64,000 bases of DNA from Oasisia sp. SBJ-2009 (taxonomy: Eukaryota > Annelida > Polychaeta > Sabellida > Siboglinidae). The notes below the pieces were generated by a model. It worked only from the letters and a program-made list of their open reading frames with translations, did no database searches and was not told the origin of the DNA. The position numbers and the translations under genes are program-made. Positions 12,679 to 25,516 of this stretch are shown here, in pieces; positions within the stretch are counted from its first letter, which is position 1, and every line of letters begins with the position of its first letter. The DNA lies in the NCBI GenBank assembly GCA_964017155.1, contig OZ024861.1:28633733-28697732 (forward strand). The letters are read 5' to 3'.

Positions 12679-13709
12679 GAGAATGCGACGAGCGAGTAGT
12701 GATGAAGCCCACGCATGTCTAGTATATAATTTCGTAGTTGTCTGGGTAGTTTGGAACAACCTTTGTTTTATCGTGTGCCTCTTCGCCTTCACTGTTATGT
12801 CTAGCTTTTGGCGTTACCTGTTTGTCGGCATAGCGCTCACGACATGGCCAAAGAGCTGGCCTGTTGGCACTGATCACTGTAGCATATGCTATTGTTTCCA
12901 AGGCAATGTATCAACATATGCATTCGATCTCCGTCACTACCTAGATACAAATCTGCGTGCCGAGAAATGTGTGACTGCAATAGATATTGGTCTCAAAACA
13001 TCGAATGATCTCTACACTTGTCTCAGAAGGAACGCATGCCAAATGCGTACCCTTCAGTTACAATATTGCAATGAATGAGGCACTTGTGTAGGTTGCCTTT
13101 GCATGCTGATTCCTAAGTATGCTGTATCCAGTCGAGATGAATGCGTTTTGCTGGGTGTCATGACGGTCAAAGAATCATCTACTCAACTGTATTGAGTGGG
13201 TGTATGTGTACATGCGAGAATGTGTGTGGCATTCGCCGCGCCACTGGTGCTTATGCATGTCAATGTTACGATACTTTCCGCGGTGCGATCTCGGCCTCTT
13301 ACACAAGTTTCGTTTCGTATGCATTATTTTGCATCATATTTTGACATTACGTATCTTGATATACATCATATAGCGTGCAAAATAGCTCGATCAATCGTCT
13401 GAGTAAAACGTTTCGATTGTGAGAACTGCAACATCAAAACTAATGTCCACTCGCACTAGCTGTGATACATATATCGATGTCATGCTATCGTTGATTTGAT
13501 TCTTCCAGTGATCGGCCTACATTATCATCTACCTCAAAATATTGTATAAATCAAATAACTTGATAAAAACAACGCTTCACCCACTGTCGAATGACTGTTC
13601 CGCGTCGCCAATCTTCACATCATCGGGCCTGGTCGGTCAGTAATGCTGCCAGAAGTCGTCGGCCATGTATCGCTGTATCTTCACCGGGCTCAGACACCTG
13701 AGAAAAAAC

Positions 13710-13740
13710 AATAAAAGAGCGTTACAGTGTGCACGGTGTC
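13710..13740 (+). terminator. Candidate polyadenylation site in each unit (representative copy in U1)
   Basis: AATAAA at 13710-13715 is followed 12 bases later by GTGTGCACGGTGTC (13727-13740), a GT-rich downstream element. It lies about 180 bp before the promoter-like block, as expected if each unit ends one transcript and begins another. Confidence 0.4.
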
Positions 13741-13892
13741 TAACAAAATTTAAAGCAGCAGGCTCAATTCTTACATATGCCCACATTCCTTCACCCCACT
13801 GGCGTCAAAGACGCAAATCCCTGCGAGATGCGGTCGAGATTACACTAAAGAAACTGGCATCTGTCGCCAGCATTCGGCTGCGCGGCACAGTA

Positions 13893-14040
13893 ATGGCGGC
13901 AAACCGGAAGACGCGCCACAACAATACCGTGACGTCACGACAATACGGCAGACGCGCCATTTTCGTTCCTGGCGACGTCAGATTTCAAGATGGCGACGCC
14001 TTTGATCTAAGCAAACTGGGGGGGGGGGCGCTTTCTTCCA
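13893..14040 (+). promoter_or_regulatory. CpG-rich promoter-like block repeated in every unit (representative copy in U1)
   Basis: Within 105 bp there are an ATGGCGGC (13893-13900), a CCGGAAG ETS core (13904-13910), a full palindromic CRE TGACGTCA (13930-13937), a reverse ATGGCG (CGCCAT, 13955-13960), a GCGACGTCAG half-CRE-like site and CAAGATGGCG (13986-13995), a YY1-type core. A G tract and a pyrimidine-rich CGCTTTCTTCCACTTTTAC follow, a plausible initiation region. This combination is typical of TATA-less housekeeping promoters in animals. The sites are present at the same place in all intact units. The promoter call is an inference from motifs only. Confidence 0.5.
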
Positions 14041-14093
14041 CTTTTACTTCGTTCTTTCAATGTTTTACTTGCGCTAGCCTATTTCGCAATAAG

Positions 14094-14887
14094 GTACACA
14101 CATAGGACTACAGTTGTATTATGGTACAACGGCCTTTGCGACATTCGGGTACTTTATATGCACGATGCAAGTCAATGTGCGTGGCGTATAACACCGATTA
14201 GATTCAACAATGTCAGACTCTCTCCGTTGATTTTTAGACCAAAGATATCAGGCCTGCTGCGTCCGCGCGTATTAAAACCACTACACTACCCTACCCGCGC
14301 CTCTCGTAATGAAGTTTCAAACGTTGGAGCAATTGAGGTTGGCTTGCATTCTACGCAAGTGCCTAATTCATGTCGGAAATGGAACAGAATATTCATATTC
14401 TTGTTCTCATTCACAGTACACTGTATATGGTGCATACCACTCTTCGATTAGTTGTCTCAATGTCTCAAGCAGCTTTCCACCTATGCCTAGGCAAATAGAT
14501 GTTTGGACAGTATCTAATTTAACATTCGTACTGCTGAGCTTCAAACTACTACACTCAACGACAGAAGTTCCCTTCATTGTGTTCGCAATCTACTCTCTGC
14601 GATCTGGAACTCTAAAACGTGTTAACGGCGACGCCACGAGGGGTGTATGCAGGCTGCGCAAAGATGTATCGGAAGCATTATATGCCATTCCATGCGATAA
14701 AAGACGTTCGTTCGCATACAGGCTAGATTTACTCTGTAGTGTAATACTCTTTGTAGGGTGTACAATGTGTGTAGCTAGCTCAACATCAATGATTACATGA
14801 TGCGACCATTGCATTGTCTGTTAGTTGCTTTGTGGTTTCGTTTTCATATTGAACTTGCGACATGACATGTCTGCTCTTTGGTTTCAG
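14094..14887 (+). other. Candidate intron in each satellite unit (representative copy in U1)
   Basis: Downstream of the promoter-like block, AATAAG|GTACAC could act as a 5' splice site at 14094. CTGCTCTTTGGTTTCAG (ending 14887) is a strong 3' splice site with a pyrimidine tract. The pair would define a 794-nt intron in every unit. The acceptor is convincing, the donor only moderate. No transcript evidence is available here. Confidence 0.35.
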
Positions 14888-14930
14888 GTCTTCCTATTTG
14901 AGTCCGAAGTGTGAGCGACACAGACCCTCT

Positions 14931-17182
14931 GAGAATGCGACGAGCGAGTAGTGATGAAGCCCACGCATGTCTAGTATATAATTTCGTAGTTGTCTGGGTA
15001 GTTTGGAACAACCTTTGTTTTATCGTGTGCCTCTTCGCCTTCACTGTTATGTCTAGCTTTTGGCGTTACCTGTTTGTCGGCATAGCGCTCACGACATGGC
15101 CAAAGAGCTGGCCTGTTGGCACTGATCACTGTAGCATATGCTATTGTTTCCAAGGCAATATATCAACATATGCATTCGATCTCCGTCACTACCTAGATAC
15201 AAATCTGCGTGCCGAGAAATGTGTGACTGCAATACATATTGGTCTCAAAACATCGAATGATCTCTACACTTGTCTCAGAAGGAACACATGCCAAATGCGT
15301 ACCTTTCAGTTACACTATTGCAATGAATGAGGCACTTGTGTAGGTTGCCTTTGCATGCTGTTTCCTAAGTATGCTGTATCCAGTCGAGATGAATGCGTTT
15401 TGCTGGGTGTCATGACGGTCAAAGAATCATCTACTCAACTGTATTGAGTGGGTGTATGTGTACATGCGAGAATGTGTGTGGCATTCGCCGCGCCACTGGT
15501 GCTTATGCATGTCAATGTTACGATACTTTCCGCGGTGCGATCTCGGCCTCTTACACAAGTTTCGTTTCATATGCATTATTTTGCATCATATTTTGACATT
15601 ACGTATCTTGATATACATCATATAGCGTGCAAAATAGCTCGATCAATCGTCTGAGTAAAACGTTTCGATTGTGAGAACTGCAACATCAAAACTAATGTCC
15701 ACTCGCACTAGCTGTGATACATATATCGATGTCATGCTATCGTTGATTTGATTCTTCCAGTGATCGGCCTACATTATCATCTACCTCAACATATCGTATA
15801 AATCAAATAACTTGATAAAAACAACGCTTAACCCACTGTCGAATGACTGTTCCGCGTCGCCAATCTTCACATCATCGGGCCTGGTCGGTCAGTAATGCTG
15901 CCAGAAGTCGTCGGCCATTTGTCGCTGTATCTTCACCGGGCTCAGACACCTGAGAAAAAACAATAAAAGAGCGTTACAGTGTGCACGGTGTCTAACAAAA
16001 TTGAAAGCAGCAGGCTCAATTCTTACATATGCCCACATTCCTTCACCCCACTGGCGTCAAAGACGCAAATACCACCGCGATGCGGTCGAGATTACACTAA
16101 AGAAACCTGCATCTGTCGCCAGCATTCGGCTGCGCGGCACAGTAATGGCGGCAAACCGGAAGACGCGCCACAACAATACCGTGACGTCACGACAATACGG
16201 CAGACGCGCCATTTTCGTTCCTGGCGACGTCAGATTTCAAGATGGCGACGCCTTTTATCTAAGCAAACTGGGGGGGGGGACGCTTTCTTCCACTTTTACT
16301 TCGTTCTTTCAATGTTTTACTTGCGCTAGCCTATTTCGCAATAAGGTACACACATAGGACTACAGTTGTATTATGGTACAACGGCCTTTGCGACATTCGG
16401 GTACTTTTTATGCACGATGCAAGTCAATGTGCGTGGCGTATAACACCGATTAGATTCAACAATGTCAGACTCTCTCCGTTGATTTTTAGACCAAAGATAT
16501 CAGGCCTGCTGCGTCCGCGCGTATTAAAACCACTACACTACCCTACCCGCGCCTCTCGTAATGAAGTTTCAAACGTTGGAGCAATTGAGGTTGGCTTGCA
16601 TTCTACGCAAGTGCCTAATTCATGTCGGAAATGGAACAGAATATTAATATTCTTGTTCTCATTCACAGTACACTGTATATGGTGCATAACACTCTTCGAT
16701 TAGTTGTCTCAATGTCTCAAGCAGCTTTCCACCTATGCCTAGGCAAATAGATGTTTGGACAGTATCTAATTTAACATTCGTACTGCTGAGCTTCAAACTA
16801 CTACACTCAACGACAGAAGTTCCCTTCATTGTGTTCGCAATCTACTCTCTGCGATCTGGAACTCTAAAACGTGTTAACGGCGACGCCACGAGGGATGTAT
16901 GCAGGCTGCGCAAAGATGTATCGGAAGCATTATATGCCATTCCATGCGATAAAAGACGTTCGTTCGCATACAGGCTAGATTTACTCTGTAGTGTAATACT
17001 CTTTGTAGGGTGTACAATGTGTGTAGCTAGCTCAACATCAATGATTACATGATACGACCATTGCATTGCCTGTTAGTTGCTTTGTTGTTTCGTTTTCATA
17101 TTGAACTTGCGACATGACATGTCTGCTCTTTGGTTTCAGGTCTTCCTATTTGAGTCCGAAGTGTGAGCGACACAGATCCTCT
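14931..17182 (+). repeat. Satellite unit U2 (type B)
   Basis: Carries the B-type variants CAATATATCAAC (about 15156), GCGTACCTTTCAG, TGCTGTTTCC (about 15357), CATATCGTATAAAT and CAAATACCACCGCG (about 16066), all shared with U5. Confidence 0.95.
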
Positions 17183-19433
17183 GAGAATGCGACGAGCGAG
17201 TAGTGATGAAGCCCACGCATGTCTAGTATATAATTTCGTAGTTCTCTGGGTAGTTTGGAACAACCTTTGTTTTATCGTGTGCCTCTTCGCCTTCACTGTT
17301 ATGTCTAGCTTTTGGCGTTACCTGTTTGTCGGCATAGCGCTCACGACATGGCCAAAGAGCTGGCCTGTTGGCACTGATCACTGTAGCCTATGCTATTGTT
17401 TCCAAGGCAATGTATCAACATATGCATTCGATCTCCGTCACTACCTAGATACAAATCTGCGTGCCGAGAAATGTGTGACTGCAATACATATTGGTCTCAA
17501 AACATCGAATGATCTCTACACTTGTCTCAGAAGGAAACATGCCAAATGCGTACCCTTCAGTTACACTATTGCAATGAATGAGGCACTTGTGTAGGTTGCC
17601 TTTGCATGCTGATTCCTAAGTATGCTGTATCCAGTCGAGATGAATGCGTTTTGCTGGGTGTCATGACGGTCAAAGAATCATCTACTCAACTGTATTGAGT
17701 GGGTGTATGTGTACATGCGAGAATGTGTGTGGCATTCGCCGCGCCAATGGTGCTTATGCATATCAATGTTACGATACTTTCCGCGGTGCGATCTCGGCCT
17801 CTTACACAAGTTTCGTTTCATATGCATTATTTTGCATCATATTTTGACATTACGTATCTTGATATACATCATATAGCGTGCAAAATAGCTCGATCAATCG
17901 TCTGAGTAAAACGTTTCGATTGTGAGAACTGCAACATCAAAACTAATGTCCACTCGCACTAGCGGTGATACATATATCGATGTCATGCTATCGTTGATTT
18001 GATTCTTCCAGTGATCGGCCTACATTATCATCTACCTCAACATATTGTATAAATCAAATAACTTGATAAAAACAACGCTTCACCCACTGTCGAATGTCTG
18101 TTCCGCGTCGCCAATCTTCACATCATCGGGCCTGGTCGGTCAGTAATGCTGCCAGAAGTCGTCGGCCATGTGTCACTGTATCTTCACCGGGCTCAGACAC
18201 CTGAGAAAAAACAATAAAAGGGCGTTACAGTGTGCACGGTGTCTAACAAAATTGAAAGCAGCAGGCTCAATTCTTACATATGCCCACATTCCTTCACCCC
18301 ACTGGCGTCAAAGACGCAAATCCCACAGCGATGCGGTAGAGATTACACTAAAGAAACTGGCATCTGTCGCCAGCATTCGGCTGCGCGACACAGTAATGGC
18401 GGCAAACCGGAAGACGCGCCACAACAATACCGTGACGTCACGACAATACGGCAGACGCGCCATTTTCGTTCCTGGCGACGTCAGATTTCAAGATGGCGAC
18501 GCCTTTGATCTAAGCGAACTGGGGGGGGGGCGCTTTCTTCCACTTTTACTTCGTTCTTTCAATGTCTTACTTGCGCTAGCCTATTTCGCAATAAGGTACA
18601 CACATAGGACTACAGTTGTATTATGGTACAACGGCCTTTGCGACATTCGGGTACTTTTTATGCACGATGCAAGTCAATGTGCGTGGCGTATAACACCGAT
18701 TAGATTCAACAATGTCAGACTCTCTCCGTTGATTTTTATACCAAAGATATCAGGCCTGCTGCGTCCGCGCGTATTAAAACCACTACACTACCCTACCCGC
18801 GCCTCTCGTAATGAAGTTTCAAACGTTGGAGCAATTGAGGTTGGCTTGCATTCTACGCAAGTGCCTAATTCATGTCGGAAATGGAACAGAATATTCATAT
18901 TCTTGTTCTCATTCACAGTACACTGTATATGGTGCATACCACTCTTCGATTAGTTGTCTCAATGTCTCAAGCAGCTTTCCACCTATGCCTAGGCAAATAG
19001 ATGTTTGGACAGTATCTAATTTAACATTCGTACTGCTGAACTTCAAACTACTACACTCAACGACAGAAGTTCCCTTCATTGTGTTCGCAATCTACTCTCT
19101 GCGATCTGGAACCCTAAAACGTGTTAACGGCGACGCCACGAGGGATGTATGCAGGCTGCGCAAAGATGTATCGGAAGCATTATATGCCATTCCATGCGAT
19201 AAAAGACGTTCGTTCGCATACAGGCTAGATTTACTCTGTAGTGTAATACTCTTTGTAGGGTGTACAATTTTATGTAGCTAGCTCAACATCAATGATTACA
19301 TGATGCGACCATTGCATTGCCTGTTATTTGCTTTGTGGTTACGTTTTCATATTGAACTTGCGACATGACATGTCTGCTCTTTGGTTTCAGGTCTTCCTAA
19401 TTGAGTCCGAAGTGTGAGTGACACAGACCCTCT
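17183..19433 (+). repeat. Satellite unit U3 (type C)
   Basis: 2,251 bp. Carries GCGCCAATGGTGCTTATGCATATC-type changes near 17741-17765 and the TGTTATTTGC/CCTAATTGAG end shared with U0. A one-base deletion near 17535 disrupts the frame that is open in the other units. Confidence 0.95.
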
Positions 19434-21685
19434 GAGAATGCGACGAGCGAGTAGTGATGAAGCCCACGCATGTCTAGTATATAATTTCGTAGTTGTCTGG
19501 GTAGTTTGGAACAACCTTTGTTTTATCGTGTGCCTCTTCGCCTTCACTGTTATGTCTAGCTTTTGGCGTTACCTGTTTGTCGGCATAGCGCTCACGACAT
19601 GGCCAAAGAGCTGGCCTGTTGGCACTGATCACTGTAGCATATGCTATTGTTTCCAAGGCAATGTATCAACATATGCATTCGATCTCCGTCACTACCTAGA
19701 TACAAATCTGCGTGCCGAGAAATGTGTGACTGCAATACATATTGGTCTCAAAACATCGAATGATCTCTACACTTGTCTCAGAAGGAACGCATGCCAAATG
19801 CGTACCCTTCAGTTACAATATTGCAATGAATGAGGCACTTGTGTAGGTTGCCTTTGCATGCTGATTCCTAAGTATGCTGTATCCAGTCGAGATGAATGCG
19901 TTTTGCTGGGTGTCATGACGGTCAAAGAATCATCTACTCAACTGTATTGAGTGGGTGTATGTGTACATGCGAGAATGTGTGTGGCATTCGCCGCGCCACT
20001 GGTGCTTATGCATGTCAATGTTACGATACTTTCCGCGGTGCGATCTCGGCCTCTTACACAAGTTTCGTTTCGTATGCATTATTTTGCATCATATTTTGAC
20101 ATTACGTATCTTGATATACATCATATAGCGTGCAAAATAGCTCGATCAATCGTCTGAGTAAAACGTTTCGATTGTGAGAACTGCAACATCAAAACTAATG
20201 TCCACTCGCACTAGCTGTGATACATATATCGATGTCATGCTATCGTTGATTTGATTCTTCCAGTGATCGGCCTACATTATCATCTACCTCAAAATATTGT
20301 ATAAATCAAATAACTTGATAAAAACAACGCTTCACCCACTGTCGAATGACTGTTCCGCGTCGCCAATCTTCACATCATCGGGCCTGGTCGGTCAGTAATG
20401 CTGCCAGAAGTCGTCGGCCATGTATCGCTGTATCTTCACCGGGCTCAGACACCTGAGAAAAAACAATAAAAGAGCGTTACAGTGTGCACGGTGTCTAACA
20501 AAATTTAAAGCAGCAGGCTCAATTCTTACATATGCCCACATTCCTTCACCCCACTGGCGTCAAAGACGCAAATCCCTGCGAGATGCGGTCGAGATTACAC
20601 TAAAGAAACTGGCATCTGTCGCCAGCATTCGGCTGCGCGGCACAGTAATGGCGGCAAACCGGAAGACGCGCCACAACAATACCGTGACGTCACGACAATA
20701 CGGCAGACGCGCCATTTTCGTTCCTGGCGACGTCAGATTTCAAGATGGCGACGCCTTTGATCTAAGCAAACTGGGGGGGGGGGCGCTTTCTTCCACTTTT
20801 ACTTCGTTCTTTCAATGTTTTACTTGCGCTAGCCTATTTCGCAATAAGGTACACACATAGGGCTACAGTTGTATTATGGTACAACGGCCTTTGCGACATT
20901 CGGGTACTTTATATGCACGATGCAAGTCAATGTGTGTGGCGTATAACACCGATTAGATTCAACAATGTCAGACTCTCTCCGTTGATTTTTAGACCAAAGA
21001 TATCAGGCCTGCTGCGTCCGCGCGTATTAAAACCACTACACTACCCTACCCGCGCCTCTCGTAATGAAGTTTCAAACGTTGGAGCAATTGAGGTTGGCTT
21101 GCATTCTACGCAAGTGCCTAATTCATGTCGGAAATGGAACAGAATATTCATATTCTTGTTCTCATTCACAGTACACTGTATATGGTGCATACCACTCTTC
21201 GATTAGTTGTCTCAATGTCTCAAGCATCTTTCCACCTATGCCTAGGCAAATAGATGTTTGGACAGTATCTAATTTAACATTCGTACTGCTGAGCTTCAAA
21301 CTACTACACTCAACGACAGAAGTTCCCTTCATTGTGTTCGCAATCTACTCTCTGCAATCTGGAACTCTAAAACGTGTTAACGGCGACGCCACGAGGGGTG
21401 TATGCAGGCTGCGCAAAGATGTATCGGAAGCATTATATGCCATTCCATGCGATAAAAGACGTTCGTTCGCATACAGGCTAGATGTACTCTGTAGTGTAAT
21501 ACTCTTTGTAGGGTGTACAATGTGTGTAGCTAGCTCAACATCAATGATTACATGATGCGACCATTGCATTGTCTGTTAGTTGCTTTGTGGTTTCGTTTTC
21601 ATATTGAACTTGCGACATGACATGTCTGCTCTTTGGTTTCAGGTCTTCCTATTTGAGTCCGAAGTGTGAGCGACACAGACCCTCT
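19434..21685 (+). repeat. Satellite unit U4 (type A')
   Basis: Matches U1 at the A-type diagnostic sites (CCCTGCGAGATGCGG near 20575, ACTTTATATG near 20906), 6,755 bp away. Private change CATAGGGCTAC near 20860. Confidence 0.95.
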
Positions 21686-23943
21686 GAGAATGCGACGAGC
21701 GAGTAGTGATGAAGCCCACGCATGTCTAGTATATAATTTCGTAGTTGTCTGGGTAGTTTGGAACAACCTTTGTTTTATCGTGTGCCTCTTCGCCTTCACT
21801 GTTATGTCTAGCATTTGGCGTTACCTGTTTGTCGGCATAGCGCTCACGACATGGCCAAAGAGCTGGCCTGTTGGCACTGATCACTGTAGCATATGCTATT
21901 GTTTCCAAGGCAATATATCAACATATGCATTCGATCTCCGTCACTACCTAGATACAAATCTGCGTGCCGAGAAATGTGTGACTGCAATACATATTGGTCT
22001 CAAAACATCGAATGATCTCTACACTTGTCTCAGAAGGAACACATGCCAAATGCGTACCTTTCAGTTACACTATTGCAATGAATGAGGCACTTGTGTAGGT
22101 TGCCTTTGCATGCTGTTTCCTAAGTATGCTGTATCCAGTCGAGATGAATGCGTTTTGCTGGGTGTCATGACGGTCAAAGAATCATCTACTCAACTGTATT
22201 GAGTGGGTGTATGTGTACATGCGAGAATGTGTGTGGCATTCGCCGCGCCACTGGTGCTTATGCATGTCAATGTTACGATACTTTCCGCGGTGCGATCTCG
22301 GCCTCTTACACAAGTTTCGTTTCATATGCATTATTTTGCATCATATTTTGACATTACGTATCTTGATATACATCATATAGCGTGCAAAATAGCTCGATCA
22401 ATCGTCTGAGTAAAACGTTTCGATTGTGAGAACTGCAACATCAAAACTAATGTCCACTCGCACTAGCTGTGATACATATATCGATGTCATGCTATCGTTG
22501 ATTTGATTCTTCCAGTGATCGGCCTACATTATCATCTACCTCAACATATCGTATAAATCAAATAACTTGATAAAAACAACGCTTCACCCACCGTCGAATG
22601 ACTGTTCCGCGTCGCCAATCTTCACATTATCGGGGCTGGTCGGTCAGTAATGCTGCCAGAAGTCGTCGGCCATTTGTCGCTGTATCTTCACCGGGCTCAG
22701 ACACCTGAGAAAAAACAATAAAAGAGCGTTACAGTGTGCACGGTGTCTAACAAAATTGAAAGCAGCAGGCTCAATTCTTACATATGCCCACATTCCTTCA
22801 CCCCACTGGCGTCAAAGACGCAAATACCACCGCGATGCGGTCGAGATTACACTAAAGAAACCTGCATCTGTCGCCAGCATTCGGCTGCGCGGCACAGTAA
22901 TGGCGGCAAACCGGAAGACGCGCCACAACAATACCGTGACGTCACGACAATACGACAGACGCGCCATTTTCGTTCCTGGCGACGTCAGATTTCAAGATGG
23001 CGACGCCTTTGATCTAAGCAAACTGGGTGGGGGGGGGGGGGCGCTTTCTTCCACTTTTACTTCGTTCTTTCAATGTTTTACTTGCGCTAGCCTATTTCGC
23101 AATAAGGTACACACATAGGACTACAGTTGTATTATGGTACAACGGCCTTTGCGACATTCGGGTACTTTTTATGCACGATGCAAGTCAATGTGCGTGGCGT
23201 ATAACACCGATTAGATTCAACAATGTCAGACTCTCTCCGTTGATTTTTAGACCAAAGATATCAGGCCTGCTGCGTCCGCGCGTATTAAAACCACTACACT
23301 ACCCTACCCGCGCCTCTCGTAATGAAGTTTCAAACGTTGGAGCAATTGAGGTTGGCTTGCATTCTACGCAAGTGCCTAATTCATGTCGGAAATGGAACAG
23401 AATATTCATATTCTTGTTCTCATTCACAGTACACTGTATATGGTGCATACCACTCTTCGATTAGTTGTCTCAATGTCTCAAGCAGCTTTCCACCTATGCC
23501 TAGGCAAATAGATGTTTGGACAGTATCTAATTTAACATTCGTACTGCTGAGCTTCAAACTACTACACTCAACGACAGAAGTTCCCTTCATTGTGTTCGCA
23601 ATCTACTCTCTGCGATCTGGAACCCTAAAACGTGTTAACGGCGACGCCACGAGGGATGTATGCAGGCTGCGCAAAGATGTATCGGAAGCATTATATGCCA
23701 TTCCATGCGATAAAAGACGTTCGTTCGCATACAGGCTAGATTTACTCTGTAGTGTAATACTCTTTGTAGGGTGTACAATGTGTGTAGCTAGCTCAACATC
23801 AATGATTACATGATGCGACCATTGCATTGCCTGTTAGTTGCTTTGTGGTTTCGTTTTCATATTGAACTTGCGACATGGCATGTCTGCTCTTTGGTTTCAG
23901 GTCTTCCTATTTGAGTCCGAAGTGTGAGCGACACAGACCCTCT
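21686..23943 (+). repeat. Satellite unit U5 (type B')
   Basis: Matches U2 at the B-type sites. It is 2,258 bp because the G tract is expanded and interrupted (GGGTGGGGGG... at about 23025-23041). Confidence 0.95.
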
Positions 23944-24809
23944 GAGAATGCGACGAGCGAGTAGTGATGAAGCCCACGCATGTCTAGTATATAATTTCGT
24001 AGTTGTCTGGGTAGTTTGGAACAACCTTTGTTTTATCGTGTGCCTCTTCGCCTTCACTGTTATGTCTAGCTTTTGGCGTTACCTGTTTGTCGGCATAGCG
24101 CTCACGACATGGCCAAAGAGCTGGCCTGTTGGCACTGATCACTGTAGCATATGCTATTGTTTCCAAGGCAATGTATCAACATATGCATTCGATCTCCGTC
24201 ACTACCTAGATACTAATCTGCGTGCCGAGAAATGTGTGACTGCAATACATATTGGTCTCAAAACATCGAATGATCTCTACACTTGTCTCAGAAGGAACAC
24301 ATGCCAAATGCGTACCCTTCAGTTACACTATTGCAATGAATGAGGCACTTGTGTAGGTTACCTTTGCATGCTGATTCCTAAGTATGCTGTATCCAGTCGA
24401 GATGAATGCGTTTTGCTGGGTGTCATGACGGTCAAAGAAGCATCTACTCAACTGTATTGAGTGGGTGTATGTGTACATGCGAGAATGTGTGTGGCATTCG
24501 CCGCGCCAATGGTGCTTATGCATATCAATGTTACGATACTTTCCGCGGTGCGATCTCGGCCTCTTACACAAGTTTCGTTTCATATGCATTATTTTGCATC
24601 ATATTTTGACATTACGTATCTTGATATACATCATATAGCGTGCAAAATAGCTCGATCAATCGTCTGAGTAAAACGTTTCGATTGTGAGAACTGCAACATC
24701 AAAACTAATGTCCACTCGCACTAGCTGTGATACATATATCGATGTCATGCTATCGTTGATTTGATTCTTCCAGTGATCGGCCTACATTATCATCTACCTC
24801 AACATATTG

Positions 24810-25513
24810 GCAATCCCATCAAGATTCGAAGGAAGTCAGGCGCCACTCTCGCCGATATCGAACAAATGATCGATGACGCGGCTAATACGGAAACCATCGA
24901 CGAAATATTCATCGTTGGTGGTACACACGAAAGAACGAGTGACGTCAGTGCAGCAAACATAAAAGAAAACATCGCGCAACTACTGCGGAAAGCGAAAACC
25001 GTGACACCAACCATCACGGTGAGTAGCGTACTGCCGTCGAAGCGTCGAGCCAATCCAGACAGACGAGCCGAAGTCAACATGAAAGTGAAGGAAGCATGCA
25101 ACGAAGTCGATGTCAAATTCATCGACAACGACGCAAATTTCACATTCCGGAACGGGGCTGCCGACGACGCGGCTTTCCAGAGAGACGGGCTGCATCTATC
25201 TGAGAGCGGAGTTGGCAGATTGCTGTTGAATCTGTCTCTCCCAGAACAGCCACCGAAACAGCACAAACGCCAACATCAACAACAACACCGACACGTGTCA
25301 AACGCAACGAACCACGACCGATCGCCGAACGCAACAGTGGCACCTGACGGTAAGTGGACAGTGGTTAAGCGTCGTACTCGTCAGTCGATGGGCAAGTGTG
25401 CCAAATGCGGTGAGACGAACCACGTCACTGCCACCTGCAGACACCCCGACAAAGTGTTGTGTCGTCAGTGCGGGGAACGAGGACATAAAGAAAAGCATCA
25501 CACCGGTGATTAG
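24810..25513 (+). CDS. LINE ORF1 (partial): SGNH/esterase-like domain plus CCHC/CCHH zinc knuckles
   Basis: About 234 codons remain after 5' truncation. The frame is open back into the satellite, so residues upstream of GNPIKIRR are not LINE sequence. The region with FIVGGTHERTSD and later DGLHLSESGVGRLL looks like the C-terminal half of an SGNH (GDSL-like) hydrolase fold, with the D-x-x-H motif of block V. The N-terminal GDS block is missing. A Gln/His-rich linker follows. Two zinc knuckles end the protein: C-x2-C-x4-H-x4-C (CAKCGETNHVTATC) and C-x2-C-x4-H-x4-H. ORF1 proteins with an esterase domain are known from CR1/L2-type elements; nucleic-acid binding is the expected role of the knuckles. 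It ends with TAG three bases before the ORF2 ATG. Confidence 0.8.
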
Positions 25514-25516
25514 GAA

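Larger units (their letters stand above)
12679..14930 (+). repeat. Satellite unit U1 (type A)
   Basis: Carries the A-type variants CCCTGCGAGATGCGG (about 13820) and ACTTTATATG (about 14151), shared exactly with U4 and not with the neighbouring units. Confidence 0.95.

Noticed and set aside
12659..13078. A 139-codon ORF (131 codons from the first ATG) with two hydrophobic, membrane-like segments, present in nearly every satellite unit
   Set aside because: It is open in most units only because the units are nearly identical. Differences between units are mostly amino-acid changing, U3 has a frameshift and U7 an earlier stop, so there is no sign of selection on the protein. I list the unit as a possible transcription unit but not as a coding gene.
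14931..15030. A C/D-box snoRNA in the satellite unit, from TGATGA near GTAGTGATGAAGCC
   Set aside because: No D box (CTGA) lies at a suitable distance and there is no terminal stem; the motif alone is too short to support a call.
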